Shown here: positions 25,864 through 33,738 of the stretch, piece after piece | Layout of the letters: each line of letters starts with the position of its first letter | Position numbering within the stretch: position 1 is the stretch's first letter | Translations under genes and position numbers: made by a program | The notes under the pieces: generated by a model | The model's input: only the letters and a program-made list of their open reading frames with translations | Databases searched by the model: none | Told to the model about the DNA's origin: nothing | DNA from: Planctomycetaceae bacterium | GTDB lineage: Bacteria; Planctomycetota; Planctomycetia; Planctomycetales; Planctomycetaceae | Reading direction: 5' to 3' | DNA: 33,792 nucleotides | Assembly: GCA_002724315.1 (NCBI GenBank) | Contig: PBOJ01000003.1 | Location: 4,942-38,733 of the forward strand

Positions 25864-27357
25864 ATGAACACGCTTCGTGACTTCGAACTGAACCTGACCC
25901 GTCGACAGTTGTTCGGCCGCGGGGCCCTGGGATTGGGCACCGCCGCAATGGCTCAATTGCTGGGGGCGGACCTGCAGGCCGCCGGTGCCGATGCGAAGTC
26001 CGGTCTGCATCATCCGGCCCGGGCCAAGCGGGTGATCTACCTGTTCATGAGCGGTGGTCCCAGTCACCACGACCTGTGGGATTACAAGCCGAAGATGCGG
26101 GAGATGTACGGACAACCGTTGCCCGATCACATCCGCAACGGCCAGCGGATAACCGGGATGACCGCCCGGCAGAAGACCCTGCCGGTCTGCCCCAGCAAAT
26201 ACAAGTTCACCAGGCATGCCAATAACGACCGCGGTGTGTGGATCAGCGAACTGTTGCCCCACACAGCCACCGTCGCCAAGGAACTGTGCGTGGTGCACAG
26301 TACCTTCACCGAGGCGATCAATCACGATCCGGCGATCACCTACATCCAGACCGGGAGCCAGATTCCGGGGCGGCCGAGCCTCGGGGCCTGGTTGAGCTAC
26401 GGGCTGGGCAGTATGAACGAAAACCTGCCCGGTTACGTGGTGATGCATGCCAGGACGAGCTTTGCCGAGCAGAGCCTGTTCAGCCGACTGTGGGGTACCG
26501 GGTTCCTGCCTTCTGATCACCAGGGCATCCTGCTTCGTAGCCAGGGGGACCCGGTGTTGTATCTCAGCAATCCGGCCGGGGTGGCTCGCCGGGACCGGCG
26601 AGCCCAACTCGACACGCTGGCACTGCTCAATCGCGAACAGCACAGGCGTTTCGCCGATCCCGAAGTGCTGGCACGGATCAAGCAGCACGAGATGGCCTAT
26701 CGCATGCAGTCCTCGGTGCCGGAGTTGATGGATCTCTCGCAGGAGTCCAAGGAGACGTTCGAGTTGTACGGTGAGGCTGCTCGCCAGCCGGGGTCATTCG
26801 CGGCGTGTTGTCTGAATGCCCGGAGGCTGGCCGAACGGGGGGTTCGCAATATCCAGGTGTTCCACCGCGGCTGGGATGCCCATGGCAGTTTGCCCCGCGA
26901 GCACGAGTCTCAGTGCCGTGACGTTGACCAGGGATGTGCCGCGTTGATCAAGGACCTGAAACGCCGCGGCATGCTCGACGAGACGCTGGTTGTCTGGGGC
27001 GGTGAGTTCGGCCGCACCTCGTACTGCCAGGGCGGGTTGTCAAAGACGAACTACGGTCGTGACCACCACCCGAGATGCTTCACCATCTGGATGGCCGGTG
27101 GTGGCATCAAGCCGGGGATCACCTACGGCCGGACTGACGACTACGCGTACAACATCGCTGACCCCGATGGCCAACCGATGGATCCGCAGCCCAGCCGAGA
27201 GGAGTGGACACCCGGTTCGATGCACATCCACGATCTGAACGCCACGATCCTGCACCTGGCCGGAATCGACCACAAGCGGTTGACGTATCGCTACCAGGGT
27301 CGGGACTTCCGGTTGACCGACGTGCACGGCCACGTGATGACCGATCTGATTGCCTGA
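25864..27357 (+). CDS. DUF1501 family protein with Tat-type leader
   Basis: A 497-residue protein. The leader LTRRQLFGRGALGLGTAAM is of the twin-arginine type. Motifs are SGGPSHHDLWDYKPKMRE, GWDAH (Trp337, Asp338, His340), EFGRTS, GRDHH (398-402) and MAGGG, ending RLTDVHGHVMTDLIA. ATG 25864 is chosen because the leader begins there; the frame is open upstream into the preceding gene but without leader character. The 22 bases encoding the terminal TDVHGHV region (27314-27335) are identical to those in the partial gene at the left edge (779-800). It closes the five-gene run and converges with the cysteine hydrolase after 16 bases. Confidence 0.94.
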   Translation: MNTLRDFELNLTRRQLFGRGALGLGTAAMAQLLGADLQAAGADAKSGLHHPARAKRVIYLFMSGGPSHHDLWDYKPKMREMYGQPLPDHIRNGQRITGMTARQKTLPVCPSKYKFTRHANNDRGVWISELLPHTATVAKELCVVHSTFTEAINHDPAITYIQTGSQIPGRPSLGAWLSYGLGSMNENLPGYVVMHARTSFAEQSLFSRLWGTGFLPSDHQGILLRSQGDPVLYLSNPAGVARRDRRAQLDTLALLNREQHRRFADPEVLARIKQHEMAYRMQSSVPELMDLSQESKETFELYGEAARQPGSFAACCLNARRLAERGVRNIQVFHRGWDAHGSLPREHESQCRDVDQGCAALIKDLKRRGMLDETLVVWGGEFGRTSYCQGGLSKTNYGRDHHPRCFTIWMAGGGIKPGITYGRTDDYAYNIADPDGQPMDPQPSREEWTPGSMHIHDLNATILHLAGIDHKRLTYRYQGRDFRLTDVHGHVMTDLIA

Positions 27358-27373
27358 GGTGTCGACGGGCTGT

Positions 27374-28084
27374 TCAGCGTTCGAGACCATCGAGGTGCGC
27401 GACCACTTCGGTGACCGGGGTGACGTCACCCAGGTCGATGTCGATGTCGAGCAGATTTACCTCGTGCATCAACTCGCAACGCTCGCCAATCGCCTCGCGA
27501 GGCACGATCACGCGAAAGCTGTCGACCGCGTCACGACACGTCGCGTAAACGCAGTGGCTGGTACTGATGCCGGTGACGATCAGTGTGTCGACCGACAGCG
27601 ATGTCAGCATCTCGTGAAGGTTGGTTCCCTTGAAGGCCGACGCATACCGCTTGTAAACGATTTTCTCGTCGGGGCGATGATCGAGTCGCGCATCGAGTGC
27701 GAACAACTCGGCTGCATCATCCTCCGGGACCGTCCACTGGAGCTTCCGGTTCTGGGGGCTGGGCGGGTCGGCGGGGTCCCATGCCAGGGATGTGAAGAAG
27801 ATGGGCAAACCCGCCCGTCGACTGGCTTCGAGGACCTGGCAGGTTCCCTCCATCACGCTGTCCAGGTTGCTGCCGATCTGAAGATGAGGGTCGAGCCAAT
27901 ACTTGGCCATGTCGATGACGATCAATGCCGGCCGCTCGCCCCAGCCGACCCGCGAGCCCCAGCCCCGTTGCAGGTAGTTCTCCTTCAATGCGGCCAGGTG
28001 ATCCCGCAGCGGGCCTCTCAGCTCATCTGGGAGCCTCAGGTCCTCGGCACCGAATGGCAGGCGGGCGGCATGGTCAGTGGTCAT
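27374..28084 (-). CDS. Cysteine hydrolase, isochorismatase-like fold
   Basis: A 236-residue cytoplasmic protein with the catalytic triad Asp58 (ALIVIDMAKYW), Lys145 (IVYKRYASAF) and Cys178 (TGISTSHCVYAT) and the usual cis-peptide-type GISTSH loop. It is closest in appearance to the N-carbamoylsarcosine amidase/ureidoacrylate-type branch, which hydrolyses C-N bonds in amides or carbamoyl compounds; isochorismate itself is less likely. The start at 28084 is fixed by AAAGGA six bases upstream; an in-frame ATG at 28150 lacks this. A 12-bp palindrome (CCCCAG-CTGGGG) lies 25 bp upstream. It stands alone on the minus strand and diverges from a small membrane protein. Confidence 0.88.
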   Translation of the reverse strand: MTTDHAARLPFGAEDLRLPDELRGPLRDHLAALKENYLQRGWGSRVGWGERPALIVIDMAKYWLDPHLQIGSNLDSVMEGTCQVLEASRRAGLPIFFTSLAWDPADPPSPQNRKLQWTVPEDDAAELFALDARLDHRPDEKIVYKRYASAFKGTNLHEMLTSLSVDTLIVTGISTSHCVYATCRDAVDSFRVIVPREAIGERCELMHEVNLLDIDIDLGDVTPVTEVVAHLDGLER

Positions 28085-28108
28085 CGGTGGTCCTTTCGAG
28101 TTGTGAAA

Positions 28109-28120
28109 CCCCAGCTGGGG
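28109..28120. promoter_or_regulatory. 12-bp perfect palindrome upstream of cysteine hydrolase
   Basis: CCCCAG-CTGGGG lies 25 bp before the minus-strand start, within the 211-base divergent gap. At this distance a bound protein would cover the promoter or early transcript. It is GC-only apart from the centre, so chance occurrence in GC-rich DNA is possible. Confidence 0.25.
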
Positions 28121-28240
28121 AGGAGAGTGGCCGTCGAAATTCTCGCACATCTGGCCTCACGGCTAAACGGAGACGCACAGGAAAGGGTGGCGGAGATCGT
28201 CGAGAATGTCGGGCAGTATGCTCGAGTTGCGTGTCTGCGT

Positions 28241-28246
28241 TACAAT
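28241..28246 (+). promoter_or_regulatory. -10 candidate (TACAAT) for the small membrane protein gene
   Basis: TACAAT stands 49 bases before ATG 28296 in otherwise GC-rich DNA. No convincing -35 is seen at 16-18 bp. It resembles the other A/T-rich hexamers found upstream of genes in this window. Confidence 0.3.
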
Positions 28247-28295
28247 CGGCCGCGGCGTCGTTTTGGCCGGGAATCGGTCCGGGAAGAGAGACAGC

Positions 28296-28769
28296 ATGAC
28301 GGAGAAGAGCCGGGCGAAGCGAACGATGGGTCGCGAGGTGCTTTGTGGCGGATTGCTGACCGGACTGGCAACGGGGTTGGCCTGGTCGTCGGTTGTCGAG
28401 CTGTTCTCCATGGACCAGCGGTTCAGCGGCACCGAGTTTCTGACATCCTTGGTCGTTCCGGGACTGGTGGCCGTGCTGGTCTGGAAGCTGTGGCGAACCG
28501 GACTCGTTAACGGTGTGCTCGTAGCCTATCTGACGGTGTTGGTTCCGTTGCTGGGAATGGGAGCGGGTGGAGCCAACGTCGCTCAGTCGACCCTTGGCGG
28601 AGCGATTGCCGGGATTGTTTATGGTTCCCCGTGGGCGATCTGGCGAGCGTTCCGGCCAGTGGCTGTCCACGGCGGACCGGCTGATTCGACTCCCACTGGG
28701 ACTGACTTCGATGAGGTCGATCCGACGGCGGTGGGCTTTAAGATTGATGGTGGAGTTTCTCCGGATTGA
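28296..28769 (+). CDS. Small multi-pass membrane protein, unknown function
   Basis: A 157-residue protein not recognised as any named family. A basic N-terminus (TEKSRAKRTMGRE) is followed by three or four hydrophobic segments (about 15-38, 48-66, 72-93 and 99-118) and a hydrophilic acidic C-terminal tail of about 40 residues. The positive N-terminus suggests it faces the cytoplasm. ATG 28296 has GGGAAGAGAG about five bases upstream. An in-frame ATG at 28206 lies before the -10 candidate and is rejected. The SDR gene begins within 50 bases downstream, so the membrane protein, SDR and cupin may share a transcript. Confidence 0.7.
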   Translation: MTEKSRAKRTMGREVLCGGLLTGLATGLAWSSVVELFSMDQRFSGTEFLTSLVVPGLVAVLVWKLWRTGLVNGVLVAYLTVLVPLLGMGAGGANVAQSTLGGAIAGIVYGSPWAIWRAFRPVAVHGGPADSTPTGTDFDEVDPTAVGFKIDGGVSPD

Positions 28770-28814
28770 GTAATGCCGTCTCCACTGGAGACGCCAACCT
28801 GTCGACAGCACAAC

Positions 28815-29555
28815 ATGAGCACATCCGCGCCATTGCAGGGCCAGGTCGCCATCGTCACCGGAGGGGCGTCGGGTATCGGTCGAGCGGTGGGTGAATTATT
28901 TGCCGAGGCGGGCCTGGCCGGCCTGGCGGTGATCGACGTTGCCGAGTGTGACCTGTCGGATCTGGATGCGGAGCTCGTGACCGGGCAGTTCGATGTGGCC
29001 GATGCAGACGCGGTGAGTGGTTTCATTTCGGAGGTGCACGATCGGTTCGGCCGGATTGACATTCTGGTCAATAACGCGGGGATCGCCCCGGTGGTTCCGT
29101 GGTCGAAGGTGACCGAAGAGAACTGGCAACGGGTTCTCGATGTCAATCTCAATGGCGCGTTTCACTGCACCCGTGCCGCCTGGGACCACATGCGGGACCG
29201 GCAATACGGCCGCATCGTGAACATCTCGTCGGTTGGGGCGTTCCTGGGCAGCGTGAGTGCACATCCTGCTTACGGCGTCAGCAAGGCGGGGCTGATTGCC
29301 CTGACAAAATCACTGGCCAAGGAGGGGGCTGCCGACGGCATCCTGGTCAACGCGATCGCTCCCGGGTCCATCGACACGCCGATGCTGGAGAGCTTCGGTC
29401 CTGAGGCTCGCGTGGAATATGCCGAGGCATCGCTGTTGAAACGTCAGGCGTCTCCGAAGGAACTGGCCGAATCGGTCATGTTCCTGGTGTCGCCGGCATC
29501 CAGTTACATCACCGGGGCCACTCTGCACGTCAACGGTGGAGCGTTGTTGATCTGA
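28815..29555 (+). CDS. SDR family NAD(P)-dependent oxidoreductase
   Basis: A 246-residue classical short-chain dehydrogenase. The cofactor motif is TGGASGIG (15-22), NNAG is at 86-89, and the catalytic residues are Ser138 or Ser139 (NISS), Tyr153 and Lys157 (YGVSK). The Asp that ends the second strand (AVIDVA, Asp41) predicts NAD over NADP. The segment PGSIDTPM and the C-terminal SSYITGATLHVNGG are standard. It oxidises an alcohol or reduces a ketone; typical substrates are sugars, hydroxy acids or 3-oxoacyl groups, and none can be singled out. ATG 28815 matches the family N-terminus; ATG 28773, three bases after the previous stop, is an alternative. The cupin gene follows after 38 bases. Confidence 0.92.
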   Translation: MSTSAPLQGQVAIVTGGASGIGRAVGELFAEAGLAGLAVIDVAECDLSDLDAELVTGQFDVADADAVSGFISEVHDRFGRIDILVNNAGIAPVVPWSKVTEENWQRVLDVNLNGAFHCTRAAWDHMRDRQYGRIVNISSVGAFLGSVSAHPAYGVSKAGLIALTKSLAKEGAADGILVNAIAPGSIDTPMLESFGPEARVEYAEASLLKRQASPKELAESVMFLVSPASSYITGATLHVNGGALLI

Positions 29556-29593
29556 GCGGCCTCGCCACGTCCCGTCTTTTCCAAGGAACGACC

Positions 29594-29992
29594 ATGTCCA
29601 ATTACGACAACTGTGTCATTGATCCCGGCCAATTCCCGATCTTCGAGGCGCTGGACGGTTCTCGCGAAGTCCAGGGGCTGATCTCAGCCGAGAGCTGCGA
29701 TGCCCAGGACATGGCGGCCGGATTGTGGTGGCTTCATCCCGGCGAAGAGTGCGACACCGATATTCATCCCGACGCGTCGGAGATCTACTACGTGGTCAGC
29801 GGCGAGGGGGTTTTGAGGCTCGGTGATGACCGGTATCCGGTCCGCAAGGGGATGGTCGTCTACATTCCCCAGGGGGTCGAACACCAGACGTTCAACACCG
29901 GTGATGAAGACCTGTGTTACTTCTGGACGTTCGCGCCACCTCCGAGTGGGCAGTCGCTGGCCGAACGCCAGGGATGGAAACAGGTGGAGTAG
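29594..29992 (+). CDS. Single-domain cupin protein
   Basis: A 132-residue protein with both cupin motifs. The first is seen as GEECDTDIHPDASEIYYVVSG (one His and one Glu retained). The second is GMVVYIPQGVEHQTFN with a conserved His. This gives a small beta-barrel able to bind a divalent metal. Such cupins act as isomerases, dioxygenases, lyases or ligand sensors. The ribosome binding site AAGGA lies six bases before ATG 29594. It is close downstream of the SDR, and the pair probably acts on one small-molecule pathway. It converges with the minus-strand DUF1501 gene with only five bases between stops. Confidence 0.88.
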   Translation: MSNYDNCVIDPGQFPIFEALDGSREVQGLISAESCDAQDMAAGLWWLHPGEECDTDIHPDASEIYYVVSGEGVLRLGDDRYPVRKGMVVYIPQGVEHQTFNTGDEDLCYFWTFAPPPSGQSLAERQGWKQVE

Positions 29993-29997
29993 CCGGT

Positions 29998-31377
29998 TCA
30001 GGCGATCAGGTCCTCAATCACCTCGCCGCCGAACTGGCTCAGTTGTTTGAACCGGCCGGCGTGGAAGTAGGTCAGCCGGTCGTCGTCGAGTCCGAGCAGT
30101 CTTAGCAGGGTGACGTGCAGGTCCTGAATCGGATGGACGACGTCGACGGCGGTCGACCCGATCTCGTCCGTGGCACCGACCGTGTGCCCGGCCCGGACCC
30201 CGCCGCCTGCCAGCCAGACGGCCATCGCGTTGGGGTTGTGATCACGTCCGTACTTGATACCGCCACGGATGCCGTTGTCGGGAGTGCGACCGAATTCTCC
30301 CATCCAGACAATCAGCGTGTCGTCTAGCAGACCGCGTTGCTTGAGGTCGGTGATCAGGGCTGCGATGGGCCGGTCGACACCATCGATCAGCGAACCATGG
30401 GCCTTGGCAATGTAGTCGTGGCTGTCCCAGGTGCTGGCGTACAACTGGACGAAGCGGACGCCTTTTTCGACCAGCTTTCGGGCCAGCAGACAGCGACGTC
30501 CGAGGTTGTCGGTGCGAGGCTGGTCGATTCCGTACAGTGACCGGGTCGCTTTCGTCTCGGTGGAGAGGTCGACCAGATCGGGCACCTGGGTCTGCATGCG
30601 GAAAGCGAGTTCGTAGTTCTGCATGCGGGCTTCGAGCTCGCCATGCTGGGGATGCCGTTCGGCGTGGCGGCGGTTGAGTTGGCCGAGGAAGTCGAGGTTG
30701 CGGCGTTGTTGTGTGCGGTCGATCGTCGCCGGAGGTCGGATGTTCAGCAGCGGAGATCCCTGCGGTCGCAGTGCCGTTCCCTGGAAACCGGTGGGAAGAA
30801 ATCCGTTGGACCAGTTTGCGGGTCCGCCTTGCGGATAGGAGAGTTCCGGCAGGACGACGAAACCCGGGAGGTTGGAGTTCTCGGTGCCCAGTCCCAGGTT
30901 GACCCATGCCCCCAGTGCCGGATCACCGCCGAAGCGATTGCCGGTGTTGATGTGGAAGTTGGCTGTCGGGTGATTGACTGAAAGCCCTTGCAGGCCGCGG
31001 TAGAAGCAGATCTCGTCAGCGACTCCGGCCAACTGTTTCCAGCGGGTGTTCATCCAGGCACCACTGTCTCCGGCCTGGCGAAACGAGAAGGGGCTCTGGA
31101 CGTAATACCTCTTGCCCGAACTCATCGCGCTTTGTTCTTCACCGCCTCGTTGAAATTCCTTCAGGTGGAGACTGTTCAGCCGGGGCTTGGGGTCGAAGGT
31201 GTCCAGGTGTGAGGGGCCACCTTCCATGTAAAGGAAGATGCACTGTTTGGCCCGAACGGGCGAGACATGAGGCCGCCGTGAAGCGGCTTGGGTGGATGAG
31301 AGCATCGAGGTCAGGGCGATGCTGCCCAGGCTGGCTCCCAGGCCATACAGGTCATGGAAAAACGTGCGGCGGGTCAC
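29998..31377 (-). CDS. DUF1501 family protein with Tat-type leader
   Basis: A 459-residue protein if started at GTG 31377, which gives TRRTFFHDLYGLGASLGSIAL as a twin-arginine leader. Motifs are EGGPSHLDTFDPKPRLN, TWDSH, EFGRTP, GRDHNP (Asp379, His380) and LAGGG, ending DDRLTYFHAGRFKQLSQFGG. The GRDHN form differs from the GRDHH of the other complete modules. Neither GTG 31377 nor the next in-frame ATG (31446, inside the upstream gene) has a clear ribosome binding site; the leader favours GTG. It follows its DUF1549/DUF1553 partner by about 40 bases on the minus strand, the third such module in this window. The family is firm, the start less so. Confidence 0.9.
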   Translation of the reverse strand: MTRRTFFHDLYGLGASLGSIALTSMLSSTQAASRRPHVSPVRAKQCIFLYMEGGPSHLDTFDPKPRLNSLHLKEFQRGGEEQSAMSSGKRYYVQSPFSFRQAGDSGAWMNTRWKQLAGVADEICFYRGLQGLSVNHPTANFHINTGNRFGGDPALGAWVNLGLGTENSNLPGFVVLPELSYPQGGPANWSNGFLPTGFQGTALRPQGSPLLNIRPPATIDRTQQRRNLDFLGQLNRRHAERHPQHGELEARMQNYELAFRMQTQVPDLVDLSTETKATRSLYGIDQPRTDNLGRRCLLARKLVEKGVRFVQLYASTWDSHDYIAKAHGSLIDGVDRPIAALITDLKQRGLLDDTLIVWMGEFGRTPDNGIRGGIKYGRDHNPNAMAVWLAGGGVRAGHTVGATDEIGSTAVDVVHPIQDLHVTLLRLLGLDDDRLTYFHAGRFKQLSQFGGEVIEDLIA

Positions 31378-31417
31378 GGTCTGCGGCGTCCGGCGAAGAG
31401 GTGGGCAGGCACAAGTC

Positions 31418-33700
31418 TCAGTAGACGTAAAGAAACTCGTTGGCATTGAACAGGACCAGGCACAACTGGGCCAGCCCCCGTGTGCGGGCATCGACCTGGT
31501 GAGGTTGCAGGTCGGGGACGTAGTCACGGTATTCGAACAGCGTTTCTGTGAACGTGAATGGCTCGCCGGTATTTTCCTCGTTGGCCCGCCGGGTGATCCG
31601 GGTGGGCCACTCCTGCCGCCTGGCTGGAGGATCGGCTTGATCGGCAGTTGCCGCTTTCCAGTGCGCCATCGCCGCCCGGTGTTCGGCAGCCTCAGCCACG
31701 CGGCCAAAAGCAAGACGGAAGGCAAGGTGGATCGCGTCGGAGTCAGAGTCGGCGGTTTTGAGTACACGGGCTGCCAGGCCCAGGGCGCGGTCCGAGGATT
31801 CCTGTCCGTTGAACAGGGCGAAGACCTGTGGAGTCACGTTTGACGTTTCTCGTCGCTCGCACGAAGCGTCGGGTCCGGGCTGGTTGAAGGTCGTCAGGAA
31901 CGGGTCGCGGTGGCCACGCAGCTTCAGGGCGTAGATCGTGCGGCGGTTTCGCTGGGCTGGCAGGGGGTCGGGGACGTAGCTGGGAGCAAAGGTTCCCATG
32001 ATCATTCTCGGCTGGAGCGCGGCTTCCAGATTCATGTCCGGGCGGACCGGCAGTCCTCCAGCCTGGGGGTTGAGTTCACCGGAGACGGCCAGCATCGCGT
32101 CACGAAGTTCTTCGGCAGCCAAGCGGCGTGGACGGAAGACTGCGTAACCGGTGCCGTTCGGGTCGAGACGTGACACTGTGTCGGGGTGAGGGTGACTGCT
32201 CGAGCGGCGGTAGGCGGCAGAAGTGAGGATCAGACGGTGAAGCGACTTGATAGACCAGCCGCGGCGGACGAATTCCATCGCCAGCCAATCGAGCAGCAGG
32301 GGGTGAGTCGGTGGCTGGCCGGTAGCGCCAAAATTGTTCGGGTTGGTTGCCAGGCCACGACCGAAGTGCCCCTGCCAGATCCGGTTGACGATGACCCGGG
32401 CGGTTAGCGGGTTGGCGGGATGAATGATCCAGTTGGCCAGCGAGGTGCGACGTCCGTCGAACGAAACGGGGATGGTGGCGGCCAGTCCGGTGGCTGAGAG
32501 TACGTCGGGGCGAACCGGTTCACCCGCGGAAAAGACATCACCTCCATCGAGAATCGACGTGCGGTTGGGCCGGCTCTTGCTACGGGCCTGCTGGGAGGGT
32601 TTTCTCAGTCGGGAGGCCACCCGGCGGCGAACATTGCCGGGTCCGTTGTAGACCGAAAAGGCGATCGGGCGGTATCGGTCGGCGGACCAGTTGAACAGCA
32701 GTTTCCATTTGCGTCCCAGTCGGTGACGGCCGAAATCGTCAGGAGTGACGCGTTGATCGGGCAGCGAAGCCAACATCCGGTTGTTCGCGTCGGTTCGCTG
32801 CCTGTGGTACTTGCGATGGGCTTCGAAACCGCTGGTGTTCTCTTCCGGAAGAAATGGGGCATCGACCTCGGCAAATCGCGTCTCAGCAAAGACCGCCTGG
32901 ATGGAATAGTAGTCACGTGTCGGTACGGGGTCGAATTTGTGGTCGTGACATCTTGCGCACCTCAGCACGTGTCCCAGGAACACCTGGCCGACGGAGTTGG
33001 TGACATCATCGAGGAAGAACTGGCGTGTGACGCGGGCCACCGACATGCCGGTGTGTTCCCACGGCCCCATTCTCAGAAAACCCACGGCGACCAGGTTCTC
33101 GGAGGAGCGTGGAGTGATTTCATCGCCCGCAATCTGTTCTCGGACGAATCGGTCGTACGGCTTGTCACTGTTGAACGATCGGATGACGTAGTCTCGATAA
33201 CGCCAGGCGTTGGGGCGGAGGAAGTCATTGGCGAATCCGCCGGTATCCGCGTAGCGGACGACATCCAACCAATGTCGCCCCCACTGCTCGCCGTAACGAG
33301 GGGATTTCAGGAGCCGATCGACCAGCCGAGGGTACGCGTCAGGCCGTTTGTCGGTCAGGAACCGGTCAATGGCCTGTGGAGTGGGAGGCAGGCCGGTGAG
33401 GTCGAAGGTGAGCCGGCGAATCAGTATCAGCCGCTCAGCAGTCGGCGCTGGAGCGAGCCCACCGGGACGTTTGGCTCGGAGGAACGCATCGACGGGATGT
33501 CGGGAATCATCGGGGGGCACCGGTTGGCGGATGGGGCGATAGGCCCAGAGGTTGGCGGGCTGGTACTTCCGGTTGGTCCAGTCCTCGGTTTGGCCGCCAC
33601 TGGTCCGGACTGTCTCACCGTCAACAGGATCGTCGGCCGGGAGTTCGGAAGCGGCGCACAGGAGCCCGGCGAGCACAATCTGCAGAGCGTGGTGTTTCAT
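31418..33700 (-). CDS. DUF1549-DUF1553 protein lacking the N-terminal cytochrome domain
   Basis: A 760-residue exported protein (leader about 1-22, MKHHALQIVLAGLLCAASELPA). It begins DUF1549 soon after the leader: HPVDAFLRAK, LTGLPPTPQAI, YGEQWGRHWLDVVRYADTGGF, and the motif CARCHDHKFDP at 248-258. DUF1553 (about 430-700) has LANWIIHPANPLTARVIVNRIW and an NVTPQVFALFN block. No PSCyt1 domain with its own CxxCH precedes it, unlike the two paralogues at 17045 and 23330, so it offers only one haem-type site. TAGAAT (33733-33738, minus strand) 33 bases upstream of the start could be a -10. It is the first gene of a minus-strand pair with a DUF1501 gene. The role is unknown. Confidence 0.92.
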   Translation of the reverse strand: MKHHALQIVLAGLLCAASELPADDPVDGETVRTSGGQTEDWTNRKYQPANLWAYRPIRQPVPPDDSRHPVDAFLRAKRPGGLAPAPTAERLILIRRLTFDLTGLPPTPQAIDRFLTDKRPDAYPRLVDRLLKSPRYGEQWGRHWLDVVRYADTGGFANDFLRPNAWRYRDYVIRSFNSDKPYDRFVREQIAGDEITPRSSENLVAVGFLRMGPWEHTGMSVARVTRQFFLDDVTNSVGQVFLGHVLRCARCHDHKFDPVPTRDYYSIQAVFAETRFAEVDAPFLPEENTSGFEAHRKYHRQRTDANNRMLASLPDQRVTPDDFGRHRLGRKWKLLFNWSADRYRPIAFSVYNGPGNVRRRVASRLRKPSQQARSKSRPNRTSILDGGDVFSAGEPVRPDVLSATGLAATIPVSFDGRRTSLANWIIHPANPLTARVIVNRIWQGHFGRGLATNPNNFGATGQPPTHPLLLDWLAMEFVRRGWSIKSLHRLILTSAAYRRSSSHPHPDTVSRLDPNGTGYAVFRPRRLAAEELRDAMLAVSGELNPQAGGLPVRPDMNLEAALQPRMIMGTFAPSYVPDPLPAQRNRRTIYALKLRGHRDPFLTTFNQPGPDASCERRETSNVTPQVFALFNGQESSDRALGLAARVLKTADSDSDAIHLAFRLAFGRVAEAAEHRAAMAHWKAATADQADPPARRQEWPTRITRRANEENTGEPFTFTETLFEYRDYVPDLQPHQVDARTRGLAQLCLVLFNANEFLYVY

Positions 33701-33732
33701 TCCGGTGGACCCGGCTGGGGAAAGCGCGATCT

Positions 33733-33738
33733 ATTCTA
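33733..33738 (-). promoter_or_regulatory. -10 candidate (TAGAAT) for the minus-strand DUF1549 gene
   Basis: On the minus strand TAGAAT lies 33 bases before ATG 33700. The -35 region 16-18 bp further upstream (TTCGTC-like) is weak. The remaining 50 bases to the window edge show nothing else. Confidence 0.3.

Noticed and set aside
20598..27357. The paralogous DUF1501 and DUF1549 genes considered as long DNA repeats
   Set aside because: The similarity is at motif level; apart from one 22-base stretch I see no extended DNA identity that would count as a repeat.
27488..27499. GCCTCGCGAGGC palindrome resembling the core of the one at 3561
   Set aside because: It lies inside the cysteine hydrolase coding sequence, and TCGCGA-centred palindromes are easily produced by GC-rich codons; not treated as a second operator.
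27350..28510. 386-codon plus-strand frame opposite the cysteine hydrolase
   Set aside because: The minus strand shows the Asp-Lys-Cys triad and a good ribosome binding site; the plus frame has no recognisable domain.
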